Shown: positions 1-9,278, numbered from the stretch's first letter. The stretch is DNA of 64,000 bases from Thiomonas sp. FB-Cd (GCF_000733775.1 NZ_JPOE01000002.1:1364001-1428000); one strand, 5' to 3'. Translations and numbers: made by a program. Notes: generated from the letters alone by a model not told the origin.

Positions 1-1
1 A

Positions 2-430
2 ATCGACTGGCTGCAGTTCACGCCCGGTACTGCCATCGCTGGCGGCGCGCTCATCGGGCTCGCATCGGGCGCATTGGCGCTGGGCGCGGGCAAGATTGCC
101 GGCATCAGCGGGATTCTGGGCAGCACCTTGAATGACCTGGCGCAGCGCGCCCGCCCCGCGGGGTGGCGCGTCGCATTCCTGGGAGGCATCGTCGCAGCAT
201 CGTTCATCTGGGTCCTGTTTGCGCCGGTTCCCGGGGCGCACTACGGCGAATCCTGGCCCATCATCACGATTGCGGGACTGCTCGTGGGATTCGGCACCCG
301 CATGGGTTCCGGTTGCGCCAGCGGCCACGGCGTATGCGGCCTGTCGCGCCTTTCGGCGCGCTCGGCTGCGGCGGTGGGCACCTTCATGGCCGCGGGCATC
401 GTGACCGCCGTGCTGAGCCGACTGTTCTGA
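2..430 (+). CDS. YeeE/YedE family sulfur-transport protein, N-terminal half protein (5' end off window)
   Basis: Integral membrane protein of the YeeE/YedE (DUF395) family, linked in known members to uptake of thiosulfate or other sulfur species. The reading frame is open from base 2 and begins with residues IDWLQFTPGTAIAGG, so the start codon lies just outside the window. The TTG at 74 is internal. Several hydrophobic segments are visible. The family's conserved cysteine motif appears near the C-terminus as GSGCASGHGVCGLSR. The next gene starts 20 bases downstream and is the partner half protein, so the two very likely form one operon and one transporter. In many bacteria the two halves are a single polypeptide. 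The substrate cannot be read from the sequence. Confidence 0.88.
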   Translation: MDWLQFTPGTAIAGGALIGLASGALALGAGKIAGISGILGSTLNDLAQRARPAGWRVAFLGGIVAASFIWVLFAPVPGAHYGESWPIITIAGLLVGFGTRMGSGCASGHGVCGLSRLSARSAAAVGTFMAAGIVTAVLSRLF

Positions 431-449
431 CACTGCACCGGAGTATGTC

Positions 450-893
450 ATGAGAATTTTCGCCTTCCTCTGCGGATTGGCCTTCGGGTTCGGCCTGCTG
501 ATCTCCGGCATGACCGATCCGGTCAAGGTGCTGGGTTTCCTCGACATCGCCGGCCCCTGGGATCCGAGCCTCATCCTGGTCATGGCCAGCGCCGTGCTGG
601 TCGCATTCCCGCTGGTGCAACTCGCCTCGCGCCGGCAGACCGCGATTTTGGGCGACCCCATTGCCTTTCCCCCGCGTTTCGGGATTACAGGCAAGCTGAT
701 CGTCGGCAGCGCCATTTTCGGTGTGGGCTGGGGGTTGGACGGGTTGTGTCCGGGCCCATCCCTGGCCATGCTTGGCGCCTTTACATGGCAGGAAGGGCTG
801 TTCTTCGTGATGATGGCCACCGGCATGCTCGGGCATGAAGTCTGGCAGCGCAGGCGTGGCCTGCCAAGCGCCAGAGCGCCAGCGGCTCAGTGA
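450..893 (+). CDS. YeeE/YedE family (DUF6691) second half protein
   Basis: A 147-residue membrane protein that partners the preceding gene. The N-terminus (FGLLISGMTDPVKVLGFLDI) and the GLDGLCPGPSLA cysteine motif around residue 105 are typical of the C-terminal half of split YeeE/YedE transporters (DUF6691). About four transmembrane segments are apparent. The short 19-base gap to the upstream half argues for co-transcription and probably a heteromeric complex. Transport of thiosulfate or a related sulfur compound is inferred from the family. The neighbouring acyl-CoA ligase is on the other strand and converges, so it is unlikely to be functionally linked. Confidence 0.88.
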   Translation: MRIFAFLCGLAFGFGLLISGMTDPVKVLGFLDIAGPWDPSLILVMASAVLVAFPLVQLASRRQTAILGDPIAFPPRFGITGKLIVGSAIFGVGWGLDGLCPGPSLAMLGAFTWQEGLFFVMMATGMLGHEVWQRRRGLPSARAPAAQ

Positions 894-956
894 ACGATTG
901 CAAACCGCCATCTCGCTGCATGCCCATGCGGCGCGATGGCGGAAGGTTCGGATCCC

Positions 957-2591
957 CTAGGCTCCGGCCGATGCGGGCTCAATCAATTGCGCACGCAACT
1001 TGTTCTTGAGAATCTTGCCCGTGGCGCCCAGGGGAATTGCGTCGACGAAGCGCACATCATCCGGAATCCACCACTTGGCCACCTTGCCCTCGTAGAACGC
1101 GAGCAACTCGTTCGACGTGACCTGCGCGCCGGGCCTTTTGACCACGACAAGCAGCGGGCGCTCGTCCCATTTGGCATGCGGCATCGCCACACAGGCGGCC
1201 ATTGCGACTGCAGGATGGGCCATGGCAATATTCTCCAGTTCGATGGAGCTGATCCACTCCCCGCCCGATTTGATGACGTCCTTGCTGCGGTCCATGATGT
1301 GCACGTAGCCATCGGGATCAATGGTGACCACGTCGCCCGTCGGAAACCAACCGTCGCGCAACGGGCTGGGCTGCCCCGACTCGTAATAGTCCGACATGAT
1401 CCACGGGCCCTTGACCAGAAGCTCGCCCATGGAGGATCCATCCCAGGGCAGGTCGACGCCCTGGCCGTCCACGACTCGCACGTCGACACCGAAGATCGGG
1501 CGCCCCTGCGTCACCTGCACGGCCATGCGCTGCTCCGGGGGCAGTTCGAGATGTTTGTTCTTGAGGGCGCACGCCGTGCCAAGGGGGCTCATTTCCGTCA
1601 TGCCCCACGCGTGGCGGACCTTCACGCCCCATCGATCCTGAAATGTGGCGATCATCGAGGCGGGCGCCGCCGAGCCGCCAATGACGACACGGTTCAGCGC
1701 TCGCGGCTTGCGACCCTCCTCCTGCATCTGGTTGAGAAGCCCCAGCCAGATGGTGGGCACGCCCGCGGCGAAGGTCACGCCCTCGTCATCCATCAACCGA
1801 AACAGCGACGCGCCGTCGAGCGCGGGTCCGGGCATCACCAGCTTACAGCCGACGAGGGCCGAGGAGTAGGGAATGCCCCAGGCGTTGACGTGGAACATCG
1901 GTACCACTGGAAGCACGGCATCGCGCGACGACACGTCCATCACATCCGGCAAGGCCGACGCGTACGCATGCAACACCGTCGAACGGTGGCTGTACAGCAC
2001 GCCCTTGGGATTGCCCGTCGTGCCACTGGTGTAACACATGGACGACGCCAGGTTCTCGTCGAGCCTTGGCCACGCGTATTCATCGCTCTGCGCGGCCAGC
2101 ATCTCCTCGTAGCTGTGCACACCGGGAACCGCCTGCCGCAGTTCGGCGGGAATCTGCTGGGCATCGCACAGCGCGACCCAATGTTCGACTTTGGGACAGC
2201 GTGCGGCGATGGCCTGGATGATGGGCGTAAAGGTCATGTCGAACGCCAGCACGCGGTCGCCTGCATGGTTGATGATCCAGGCGATCTGATCGGGATGCAG
2301 GCGCGGGTTGAGCGTGTGCAGCACCCGACCGCTGCCCGAGACGCCGTAGTACAGCTCGTAATGACGGTAGCCATTCCACGCCAAGGTGCCGACGCGATCG
2401 CCACGCTCCAGACCAAAGCCGTCCAGCGCACGCGCCAGCTGCTTGGCGCGGCTGCGCACTTGGGCGTACGTCGTGCGGTGGATATCCCCCTCCACCCGGC
2501 GCGAGACGATTTCCGTGTCGCCGTGGTAGCGCGCAGCGAACTCGATGAGGCTGGAAATCAGTAAGTCGTGCTGCTGCATCAAACCATTCAT
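957..2591 (-). CDS. AMP-forming medium/long-chain acyl-CoA ligase (AlkK/DmdB-like)
   Basis: Activates a carboxylic acid to its CoA thioester at the cost of ATP to AMP. The 544-residue protein has the class I adenylate-forming signature: P-loop YTSGTTGNPKG, substrate motif PMFHVNAWG, WGMTEMSP, and the hinge and C-terminal lysine region (ATGKILKNKL). The overall pattern resembles AlkK-type medium-chain ligases and 3-methylmercaptopropionyl-CoA ligases. The start at 2591 (MNGLMQQ) is chosen because AGGAG lies just upstream and family members begin near here; the open frame extends further upstream without coding character. The gene is single and converges on the YeeE/YedE pair; ferredoxin genes read away from it. 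The exact acid is not predictable. Confidence 0.9.
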   Translation of the reverse strand: MNGLMQQHDLLISSLIEFAARYHGDTEIVSRRVEGDIHRTTYAQVRSRAKQLARALDGFGLERGDRVGTLAWNGYRHYELYYGVSGSGRVLHTLNPRLHPDQIAWIINHAGDRVLAFDMTFTPIIQAIAARCPKVEHWVALCDAQQIPAELRQAVPGVHSYEEMLAAQSDEYAWPRLDENLASSMCYTSGTTGNPKGVLYSHRSTVLHAYASALPDVMDVSSRDAVLPVVPMFHVNAWGIPYSSALVGCKLVMPGPALDGASLFRLMDDEGVTFAAGVPTIWLGLLNQMQEEGRKPRALNRVVIGGSAAPASMIATFQDRWGVKVRHAWGMTEMSPLGTACALKNKHLELPPEQRMAVQVTQGRPIFGVDVRVVDGQGVDLPWDGSSMGELLVKGPWIMSDYYESGQPSPLRDGWFPTGDVVTIDPDGYVHIMDRSKDVIKSGGEWISSIELENIAMAHPAVAMAACVAMPHAKWDERPLLVVVKRPGAQVTSNELLAFYEGKVAKWWIPDDVRFVDAIPLGATGKILKNKLRAQLIEPASAGA

Positions 2592-2814
2592 GTCTGTCTC
2601 CTGATATGTACTTTTGTCGTCCCATGCGGCGATTTTCCGCAAGGCATCCATGCGATCCAGGCTCGAATTTACATGGGCGGCTTGCACTTCGATAGATGCA
2701 GGAATTGCGACGCGGCCACATCGCGCGCACCGCCGCTTGATATGCAGCAACGAATAAGGGTAAGCCCTGCCGATAAAATAGCGCTTCATTTGACACATAG
2801 CGACAGGCTGAGCG

Positions 2815-3138
2815 ATGACATTTGTCGTGACTGAAAACTGCATCCGGTGCAAGTTCACGGATTGCGTAGACGTATGCCCGGTGGATTGCTTCCGCGAGGG
2901 ACCCAATTTCCTGGCCATCGATCCGGATGAATGCATCGACTGCGCCGTGTGCGTACCCGAGTGCCCGGCCAACGCCATCTTCGCCGAAGAGGATGTACCC
3001 GGTGACCAGCAGGCCTTTATCGCGCTGAATGCCGAACTGGCCCGCAAGTGGCCCAGCATCACAAAGCGCAAGCCCGCCCCCGCTGATGCTGAAGAGTGGA
3101 ACGGCAAATCGGACAAGCTCCCCTTTCTCGAGCGCTGA
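2815..3138 (+). CDS. fdxA: 7Fe-8S ferredoxin FdxA
   Basis: Small soluble electron carrier of 107 residues. The N-terminal half holds the FdxA cysteine pattern: [20 protein letters not shown], followed by the second motif [12 protein letters not shown]. Such proteins bind one [3Fe-4S] and one [4Fe-4S] cluster. The tail, ending [10 protein letters not shown], is characteristic of proteobacterial FdxA. The next gene, 28 bases downstream, encodes a TrxB-like ferredoxin-NADP reductase, its probable redox partner. The start is the ATG at 2815. The longer overlapping minus-strand frame is a shadow. Confidence 0.95.
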   Translation: MTFVVTENCIRCKFTDCVDVCPVDCFREGPNFLAIDPDECIDCAVCVPECPANAIFAEEDVPGDQQAFIALNAELARKWPSITKRKPAPADAEEWNGKSDKLPFLER

Positions 3139-3166
3139 TCGTGGCGCTTTTTTGATCCTCGACCCC

Positions 3167-4267
3167 ATGGAAATGCACCTCAACGCGGCGATCACGGATG
3201 CCGCCCAGTGGCAAGGCGAGCCGATTGAATGCGACGCCGTCATCATCGGGGCGGGCCCGGTGGGCCTGTTCCAGGTCTTCGAGCTTGGGCTGCTGGACAT
3301 CAAGGCCCACGTCATCGACACGCTGCCGCATCTGGGTGGGCAGTGCGTGGAGCTGTACCCGGACAAGCCCATTTATGACATTCCGGCCGTGCCGGTGTGC
3401 ACGGGGCAGGAGCTGACGGACAACCTGCTCAAGCAGATCGAGCCGTTCAAGCCGACGTTCCACCTGGGGCAGGATGTCACGGAGCTGCAGCAGCAGGACG
3501 ACGGGCGGCTGTTCGTGCGCACCTCCAAGGACCGCACATTCCTGGCCAAGACGGTGTTCATCGCCGCCGGCGTGGGGGCCTTTCAGCCGCGCACGCTGAA
3601 GGTGGACGGCTTGGAGGCATTCGAGGGCACGCAGCTGTTTTACCGGGTGAAGAACCCGGCGGTGTTTGCCGGCAAGAACCTGGTGGTGGTGGGCGGTGGC
3701 GACTCGGCCCTGGACTGGGCCCTGCACTTTGCCCAGAGCGCCGAGCACGGTGCCGAGAGCGTGGTTCTGCTGCACCGGCGCGACGGGTTTCGCGCCGCGC
3801 CGGCGTCGGTGGCGAAGATGCACGCGCTGTGCGAGCAGCACGCCATGCAGCTCGTCATCGGCCAGATCACGGGCTTTGAGCAGCGCGACGACCGCCTGGT
3901 CGAGGTGAAGGTCACGGGCAATGACGGCATCACCCGGCGGCTGCCGCTGGACATGCTGCTGGTGTTCTTCGGCCTGAGCCCCAAGCTGGGGCCGATCGCC
4001 CACTGGGGGCTGGAGCTGGAGCGCAAACAGATCAAGGTGGACACGGAGAAGTTCGAGACCAGCGTGCCCCGCATCTTCGCCGTGGGCGACATCAACACCT
4101 ATCCTGGCAAGAAAAAGCTCATCCTGTCGGGTTTTCACGAGGCTGCGCTGGCTGCGTTTGGCGCGGCGCCCTACATCTTCCCGGACAAGAAGATCCACCT
4201 GCAGTACACCACCACCAGCCCCAAGCTGCACAAGGTGCTGGGCGTGGATACCCCGGTCTTCGATTGA
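3167..4267 (+). CDS. TrxB-like ferredoxin/flavodoxin-NADP(+) reductase
   Basis: FAD and NADP(H)-binding oxidoreductase of 366 residues, the thioredoxin-reductase-like type of ferredoxin reductase (YumC type) that lacks the redox CxxC of true TrxB. The FAD dinucleotide motif GAGPVGLF is near residue 25, the NADP motif [13 protein letters not shown] near residue 175, and the C-terminal FAD motif ([22 protein letters not shown]) near residue 310. The ATG at 3167 is chosen; an upstream frame overlaps fdxA but has no homologous content. It lies directly after fdxA, suggesting the pair exchanges electrons between NADPH and the ferredoxin. Confidence 0.92.
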   Translation: MEMHLNAAITDAAQWQGEPIECDAVIIGAGPVGLFQVFELGLLDIKAHVIDTLPHLGGQCVELYPDKPIYDIPAVPVCTGQELTDNLLKQIEPFKPTFHLGQDVTELQQQDDGRLFVRTSKDRTFLAKTVFIAAGVGAFQPRTLKVDGLEAFEGTQLFYRVKNPAVFAGKNLVVVGGGDSALDWALHFAQSAEHGAESVVLLHRRDGFRAAPASVAKMHALCEQHAMQLVIGQITGFEQRDDRLVEVKVTGNDGITRRLPLDMLLVFFGLSPKLGPIAHWGLELERKQIKVDTEKFETSVPRIFAVGDINTYPGKKKLILSGFHEAALAAFGAAPYIFPDKKIHLQYTTTSPKLHKVLGVDTPVFD

Positions 4268-4408
4268 TGGGCGTGCGCGGGGCACGGCACTGAACGACCC
4301 AGCGCCGCCGAGCACCGACAAGCAGCATCCGGGGCTGCAAGCACATGGCAACCTGTGGGATCGCGTGGCGATCCCATTCGACAGGCGTGGCTTTGGACCA
4401 CGCCGCCC

Positions 4409-4560
4409 TTGACATCCTCCCCGCCCTTGGCTTTCGCCACCGCTTGCGCGGGAAGGACGGGGATTCCTGCGGCGCTACGCATGCGTGACCTCGTGCGCAG
4501 TCGCTTCGGTGGGTTCCTGCTTCATCGAGGGGCCCGAATGCGCCACCTCTCCACAGGCTG
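4409..4560 (-). ncRNA. Candidate omega RNA (reRNA) scaffold of family A tnpB
   Basis: In studied tnpB elements the guide RNA derives from the 3' end of tnpB and the right end, with its guide taken from the flanking DNA just beyond. Here that region is the tnpB stop-proximal sequence plus the right end at 4409-4475. Its outer part is conserved in the deletion derivative at 35948-36059 although almost all of tnpB is gone there, which fits a retained structural RNA or cis-acting end. The 5' limit is a guess and no promoter was identified. Confidence 0.4.
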
Positions 4561-5698
4561 CAACGCGGTGTCCCCGCGCCAGAATATTCATCGCGCCGAC
4601 CACGTCGGCGTGATGCGCGTAGCCACACGCCACGCACTTGAACTGCGACTGCGTGCGGCGATTCTCAGCCGCCACATGGCCGCAGTCCGGGCAGGTCTGA
4701 CTGGTGTGGTGCGGCGGCACCGCCACGAGCCATCCGCCGCTCCACTGGAGTTTGTAGTCCAGTTGCCGGCGAAACTCGGCCCAGCCCTGGTCCAGGATCG
4801 ACCGGTTCAGGCCGCTCTTGGCCCGGACATTCGTCCCCGGTGCCTCGGCACTACCCCTGCTCGACCTGGACATGTTCCGTACCTGCAAGTCCTCGATACA
4901 CACCATCGCGTGGTTTTGGCTGATGGATGTCGTGGCCTTGTGCAGGGCGTCGCGCCGGGCATTGCCAATTCTCTGGTGGAGTTTTGTGACTTTGGCCTTC
5001 GCCTTCCTCCAGTTCTTGCTGAACTTCACCTTGCGGCTCATCGCCCGCTGGTACCGCGCAAGCCGCACCGCGTGCGCCCTGAAACTGTTGAGTGGTGCCA
5101 GGAACGTGCCATCGCTGAACGTGGCAAATCGGGCAATGCCCACGTCGATCCCGATGGCGCGGGTGGCGCTCGGAATGGGCGGTTCAACCTCACGCTCGGT
5201 CTGGATCGAGATGAACCACGTGCCGCCGCTGCTGGACACCGTGACGTTGCGCACCGCGCCGAGCACATCGCGGCTGTTGCGGTAGCGCAGCCACCCCAGC
5301 TTGGGCAAGAAGATGCGGCTGTTGGCCGCATCGAGCTTGATCTGTTTCGGATCCGGGTAGCGCAAGCTCGCGCCCTGGCCTTTCCTCTTGAAGTTCGGGA
5401 AATCGGCGCGTTTGGCGAAGAAGTTGGTGTAGGCGCGCTCCAGATCCTTGAGTGCGTGTTGCAACGGGTGGATCGGCGCATCCTTGAGCCACGGCGTCTC
5501 TGCGCCGTTGCGCCAGGCCGTCAGATGCCTGGCCATGTCGACGTAGCGGATGAATCGTCCGCCCGCCTCGTGGTTCGTCTTCTGCAACGCCAGCGCCTTG
5601 TTGAACACGAACCGGCACGAACCCGCGAAGCGTCGCATCTGGCCCTGCTGCTGGCCGTTTGGCCGAAGCTCGAACTTGAACGCCTGGAGTCGCTTCAT
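4475..5698 (-). CDS. tnpB: RNA-guided endonuclease TnpB, family A
   Basis: A 407-residue TnpB (OrfB_IS605 plus C-terminal zinc ribbon). Known TnpB proteins are RNA-guided DNA nucleases that help maintain their element. The RuvC-like catalytic acidic residues appear intact: D185 in IGIDVG, E269 in CIEDLQ and D365 in HHADVVGAMN. The zinc ribbon cysteines are C336, C339, C355 and C358. The start is taken at MKRLQAFKFEL (5698), the usual TnpB N-terminus; an upstream extension in the same frame runs through the element's left-end hairpins and is not coding. No tnpA accompanies it. Host genes on both sides show no sign of disruption. Confidence 0.93.
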   Translation of the reverse strand: MKRLQAFKFELRPNGQQQGQMRRFAGSCRFVFNKALALQKTNHEAGGRFIRYVDMARHLTAWRNGAETPWLKDAPIHPLQHALKDLERAYTNFFAKRADFPNFKRKGQGASLRYPDPKQIKLDAANSRIFLPKLGWLRYRNSRDVLGAVRNVTVSSSGGTWFISIQTEREVEPPIPSATRAIGIDVGIARFATFSDGTFLAPLNSFRAHAVRLARYQRAMSRKVKFSKNWRKAKAKVTKLHQRIGNARRDALHKATTSISQNHAMVCIEDLQVRNMSRSSRGSAEAPGTNVRAKSGLNRSILDQGWAEFRRQLDYKLQWSGGWLVAVPPHHTSQTCPDCGHVAAENRRTQSQFKCVACGYAHHADVVGAMNILARGHRVAACGEVAHSGPSMKQEPTEATAHEVTHA

Positions 5699-5806
5699 GA
5701 CTGGGTGAATGTACAGCGCATCGGGCGCCACTTCAAGACCAACAAGGATGCCTGTGGCATCCACGCTGTCCTTCCTCCCCGTGCACGGGGAGGTTTGCCG
5801 CGCATC

Positions 5807-6127
5807 TGATCAGGGTCACCCTGCGGCGCATGCCTGCGCTTGCGCCGTTGACCGGCCCTCACTGAGACACTTTGGCTGCAGCGAGGCTCCCCCGCTTCAT
5901 CGGCCCGCGCTCGACAGCATTGCTGCCGCCCAGGCTGACCGTGGTCTTCGTGGGCGGCACTTCCGACGGGCGCGGGGCCCGACGTTTCCGGCGCATACGC
6001 ATCGCGCTTGCCGTCTTTGGCTCGGCACGAAGCCGCGAGGATCACGCCAACGCCGCACCAAGCGATGATCGGGCTGGCGTGTGGCCGGCGTTGTCCCGTC
6101 TGCCAGCGCCGACCGACGAAGCCGTGC
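5807..6127. other. Non-coding stretch between IS copy A1 and the O-methyltransferase
   Basis: About 320 bases with no convincing gene on either strand. The open frames here have high-GC shadow composition and no recognisable motif. No strong hairpin with a T-run was seen. Confidence 0.5.
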
Positions 6128-6787
6128 TCAGCGCTTGCGGGCCAGCGTCAAGCCATCACCAATCGTCAATAGTGCGAGGTCGATCCGCTCGTCCTGATGG
6201 AGTTGCGCATTCAGTGTCTGCAGTGCTGCGGTGTCCGCATCCTTGGCCGGGCGCGCAACGGCTCCGCCCCAAAGCGTGTTGTCGAAGGCAATGATGCCCC
6301 CGCCGCGCACAAGACGCAGACAGCGTTCGTAGTAATGCACGTAATTCGCCTTGTCCGCGTCGATGAATGCAAAGTCGTAGCGATCCGCCTCCCCTGCCGA
6401 TAGGCGCGCGTCGAGCGTTTGCAGCGCCGGGGCCAGGACGAGTTCAATCTTGTGGTGCACCCCCGCCTGTTGCCAAAACGGCTGAGCGATTCGCGTGTAC
6501 TCGTCACTGACGTCACAGGCCAGCACGTGGCCATCGGCGGGCAGCGCCAGGGCCACAGTCAGCGCGCTGTACCCGGTGAACGTTCCGATCTCAAGGGTCC
6601 GGCGAGCACCCAGGATTTTGATCAGGAGCGCCATGAATTGCCCCTGGTCCGGCGCGATCTGCATACCCGCGTGTGGATGGTTGCGCGTGGCCTCGCGCAA
6701 CGCGGTTTGCGCTGGGTGTTCGCGCAGCGACTGGTCAAGGACGTATTGAAAAAGTTGGTCGTCGATTTGCAGCGTTCGCAAGCTCAT
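6128..6787 (-). CDS. Class I SAM-dependent O-methyltransferase (COMT-like)
   Basis: Transfers a methyl group from S-adenosylmethionine, in this family usually to a catechol-like hydroxyl. The 219-residue protein shows the SAM motif LEIGTFTGYSALTVALALP around residues 65-83, the ACDVSDEY segment, and the metal-binding FIDADKANY motif near residue 141, all typical of the caffeoyl-CoA/catechol O-methyltransferase fold. The start is the ATG at 6787. Element B1 ends two bases upstream of this ATG and separates it from the sequence CCGAGGTTGAA now at 8238-8248, whose GAGG would have been the native ribosome site. The gene therefore depends on signals from the element's right end, where GGAGAG lies close to the ATG. 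Confidence 0.88.
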   Translation of the reverse strand: MSLRTLQIDDQLFQYVLDQSLREHPAQTALREATRNHPHAGMQIAPDQGQFMALLIKILGARRTLEIGTFTGYSALTVALALPADGHVLACDVSDEYTRIAQPFWQQAGVHHKIELVLAPALQTLDARLSAGEADRYDFAFIDADKANYVHYYERCLRLVRGGGIIAFDNTLWGGAVARPAKDADTAALQTLNAQLHQDERIDLALLTIGDGLTLARKR

Positions 6788-6789
6788 GA

Positions 6790-8237
6790 ATGAACTCTCC
6801 GGCCTCTAAACGGCTGTCGCGGTTGTCGTGGGGGTTTCGCAGGTCACGGACCTGGACTTACCCCGTTTCCGGGGCAGAGGTTTGGGTCTCGCCGCCACGC
6901 CCGTCCCAGGCGTGTCCTGCGTGTTGAATGCGTCGACGAACACCACCAACGCGCTGTTGCTGTTGCGGTCGCGCGGCATGACGTGCCCGCAGTGCGGGCA
7001 CACATGCATGCGGTCTGCGAGCGTCTTGGGCACAAACTCCCAGCACGCCGAGCAGCGCTGCGACGGTTTGAGCTGGCGCGGATTGCTCAGGTGCATCCGC
7101 GTACCATCTTCTTCCGCTTTGTACGCGAGCATCCGATGCGCCATGCCGAACCCTGCCGAGAGGATCTCCCGGTTGAGTCCGGCCTTCTGCCGTACGCGCC
7201 GGCCCGGTGCATCCACCGTGCCGCGTGCGCTGCGGCTCATGGTCTTCGGGGCCAATTGCTCGGTCGCCAGGATGGCGCATTGCCGCACCATCCTGGTTGT
7301 TTCCTTGTGCACGAAGTCCCGGCGCCGATTGCCGATACGCTCGTGCAGCCGGGCGATGCGACGCCCGAGCCGTTTGAAGCGCAACGATCCCTTCTTCTTC
7401 TTCCTGGCGCGCTGCCGCTGCAGCGCGGCAAGGCGCGGCAGTTCCTCGCGCACCCAGCGCGGGTTATCGATGGTCCGTCCATCATCGAACGTCGCCCAGT
7501 CGGTGATCCCGAAATCCACGCCACGCCGCATGCCGGCGGTGCGCTGCCGCGCACAGGCCGACTCGGGCACGCGCAGCGTCACCGACACGAACCACCCACC
7601 ACCTTTGCGCGTGAGGGTGATGTCGTTGGGTTTTGCCTGATCGCCGAAGCGGTGCAGCCCGCGCGCCCGAATGGACATCGCCGCATCGCCGCTTCCCAAG
7701 CGCAGCGTGGCACCACGGCCGCCATGCTGCATGAGCTTCCAGCCAGCCGGATCGGGATAGGTAAAACCCGAGAACCGCTTGGCGGCCTTGAACCGCGGGA
7801 ATCCAGGCGTCTGTCCCGCTTTGACGCGACGGAAGAATGCGGCAAAGGCCAGATCGAGATGGCGCAGCGTCTGCTGCAAGGCGTGGCTGCCGAGTGCGTT
7901 GAGCTCGGGTCGATCGGCCTTGATCTGCGGCAATGCGTTCTGCTGCGCGTAATAGCGGATGGATTTGCCCGCCTTGCGCCAGGCGTCGATGCGCTCTTCC
8001 AGTGCCGCGTTGTACAACTCGCAGTGCAGCCGCGTCCACGCCTCCAGCCGCGCCATCTGCGCGGCATTGGGATACAGCTTGAGCGTGACTTTGCGCCGTT
8101 GCATGCTGGTATTTTATCCAGCCAAAGACCGAACAACAAGCGAAAACCGCCCGCTTGACCCCCTCCTGCCCGGTCGGCTTCGCCTGAGCGACGCTGTGCG
8201 TCGGGCCGGGCGAGGAAGGGGAATGCGTAGGCACATG
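6790..8237 (-). mobile_element. tnpB-only IS200/IS605-family element, family B copy 1
   Basis: Boundaries follow from comparison with copy B2, whose ends are fixed by the dksA frame. The right end reads GAGAGTTCAT on the minus strand and stops at 6790. The left end starts after TTGAA (8238-8242). The left-end sequence is about 90 percent identical to that of B2, including the segment with GCGACGCTGTGCGTC. Removing the element rejoins GAGGTTGAA directly to TCATGAGC, recreating a ribosome site 8 bases from the O-methyltransferase ATG. There is no target duplication, as expected for this family. Confidence 0.87.
6806..8104 (-). CDS. tnpB: TnpB endonuclease, family B copy 1
   Basis: A 432-residue TnpB, closely similar along its length to the copy at 14670-15956. 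It starts MQRRKVTLKLYPNAAQ and has the RuvC-like acidic motifs VDFGITDW, ATEQLAPKTM and RDRNSNSA. The zinc ribbon is CSACWEF...CPHCGH. The N-terminal helix-turn-helix region and the central KAAKRFSGF region are intact, with no stop or frameshift. The C-terminus is rich in lysine, arginine and proline and runs into the right end of the element. Its nuclease activity is inferred from the family. It carries no accompanying tnpA. Confidence 0.92.
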   Translation of the reverse strand: MQRRKVTLKLYPNAAQMARLEAWTRLHCELYNAALEERIDAWRKAGKSIRYYAQQNALPQIKADRPELNALGSHALQQTLRHLDLAFAAFFRRVKAGQTPGFPRFKAAKRFSGFTYPDPAGWKLMQHGGRGATLRLGSGDAAMSIRARGLHRFGDQAKPNDITLTRKGGGWFVSVTLRVPESACARQRTAGMRRGVDFGITDWATFDDGRTIDNPRWVREELPRLAALQRQRARKKKKGSLRFKRLGRRIARLHERIGNRRRDFVHKETTRMVRQCAILATEQLAPKTMSRSARGTVDAPGRRVRQKAGLNREILSAGFGMAHRMLAYKAEEDGTRMHLSNPRQLKPSQRCSACWEFVPKTLADRMHVCPHCGHVMPRDRNSNSALVVFVDAFNTQDTPGTGVAARPKPLPRKRGKSRSVTCETPTTTATAV

Positions 8238-8736
8238 TTCAACCTCGGAAATCACCGTTAGCCCATCTGCATGGATCGCCCGCCCGAAAACGCGCCGCGC
8301 GCCTGTCGCCCTGCCAGCCCAATTTTTAGAGCTTACGCCGCCCTCATCCGCGATGCATCGGAGCCCCGATGCATGTTCGGCACAGCGGGCGGTATTGCTG
8401 GGTCCAAGGCGCGTGCCAGAGCGGCGGGCGCGCTGGAGGCAAGTCGTCGATGAAGATCCGCTGCCACTGGATTGGGGCCTGACGATCCCCTTTCGACCCG
8501 CCCCCGCCACGCCATTGCATGGGGGAGAGCAAGGCATTTGCCGGTGCGTTTCGCCGTCGCTATGCTCCGTCCCATCGCCAGCGCAGCGGTGAATGCAAAG
8601 CGGCTCGTAGGCAAGCCTCGGCGGCGTGATTGTCCTCGCTTAACACGGCTTGGGCTTAGGGCAAAAGCCGGCGTCCCAAACCCAACCCATCCACCTTCCA
8701 AAAAAGATTCTGCACAGCCAGGGAATTTGACCATCC
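8238..8736. other. Non-coding stretch upstream of the DMT transporter
   Basis: About 500 bases with no recognisable gene. Its first part (8238-8250) is the detached leader of the O-methyltransferase gene, with GAGG on the minus strand. Its end must contain the promoter of the gene at 8737. Other open frames are short and without motifs. Confidence 0.5.
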
Positions 8737-9192
8737 ATGCAGCAACTTTTCTTCCTTCTCGGTGGATCCCTTCTCGCAGTCATGGCCGGGCTCAGCTTTG
8801 TCATGCAACAAGCCGTCAACGTCAATCTGCGCGCCAGTCTGGGGTCCGCCGCGTGGGCCGGATTCGTCAGCTATGTCGGGGGCAGCGTCTGCATGCTGGT
8901 CATCGCCTTGGCCTTGCGGGACCCGACACCGCATCTCGGCGTCATCGTCAAAAGCAACTGGTGGGCCTGGACTGGGGGTCTGTTCGGTGCGATCTACATC
9001 GGCATCGCCATCGTGCTCGTACCCAGGCTCGGCACCGCAGCCTTTGTGACGCTCTTGGTGGCGGGCCAAATGCTGGCGTCCCTCGCCTTTGACCACTACG
9101 GCCTTTTTGGCCTTGCTCGGCACCCGGTGGATCTTTACCGACTCCTGGGAGCTGCTCTCCTGGTTGCGGGAGTCGTACTCGTGCGGCTTTAG
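8737..9192 (+). CDS. DMT-superfamily membrane protein (DUF606/YdcZ family)
   Basis: Small inner-membrane protein of 151 residues with about five hydrophobic segments covering most of its length, ending in a typical LLGAALLVAGVVLVRL helix. The pattern GGSLLAVMAGLSFVMQQAVNVNLRASLG at the N-terminus and AFVTLLVAGQMLASLAFDHYG in the second half is characteristic of the DUF606 (YdcZ) half-size DMT transporters. The transported compound is unknown. The gene stands alone; the neighbouring pseudogene and pckG are on the other strand. Confidence 0.85.
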   Translation: MQQLFFLLGGSLLAVMAGLSFVMQQAVNVNLRASLGSAAWAGFVSYVGGSVCMLVIALALRDPTPHLGVIVKSNWWAWTGGLFGAIYIGIAIVLVPRLGTAAFVTLLVAGQMLASLAFDHYGLFGLARHPVDLYRLLGAALLVAGVVLVRL

Positions 9193-9278
9193 GCCTCGCT
9201 CCGGGTTTGCGCAGCCTGCCCGACGCTCCGCGCCGGATGGATTGCAAGGCCAAGGCTGCGTGTTTATTGTCTGCCCAA

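Larger units (their letters stand above)
4409..5806 (-). mobile_element. IS200/IS605-family tnpB-only element, family A copy 1 (IS1341-like)
   Basis: Element carrying tnpB but no tnpA. The right end, read on the minus strand, finishes with GGCGGGGAGGATGTCAA, a typical IS1341-type terminus, placing the boundary near 4409. The left end contains a perfect hairpin (CCTCCCCG/CGGGGAGG arms at 5773-5792) and a second hairpin GGATGCC-ACA-GGCATCC at 5744-5760. The left boundary near 5806 is set by comparison with the deleted copy at 35778-36059, which shares the outer sequence GATGCGCG. Boundaries are good to a few bases. Mobilisation would need a TnpA supplied in trans. Confidence 0.8.

Noticed and set aside
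936..2564. 542-codon plus-strand open frame
   Set aside because: It is antisense to a clear acyl-CoA ligase and has arginine/histidine-rich shadow composition with no motif.
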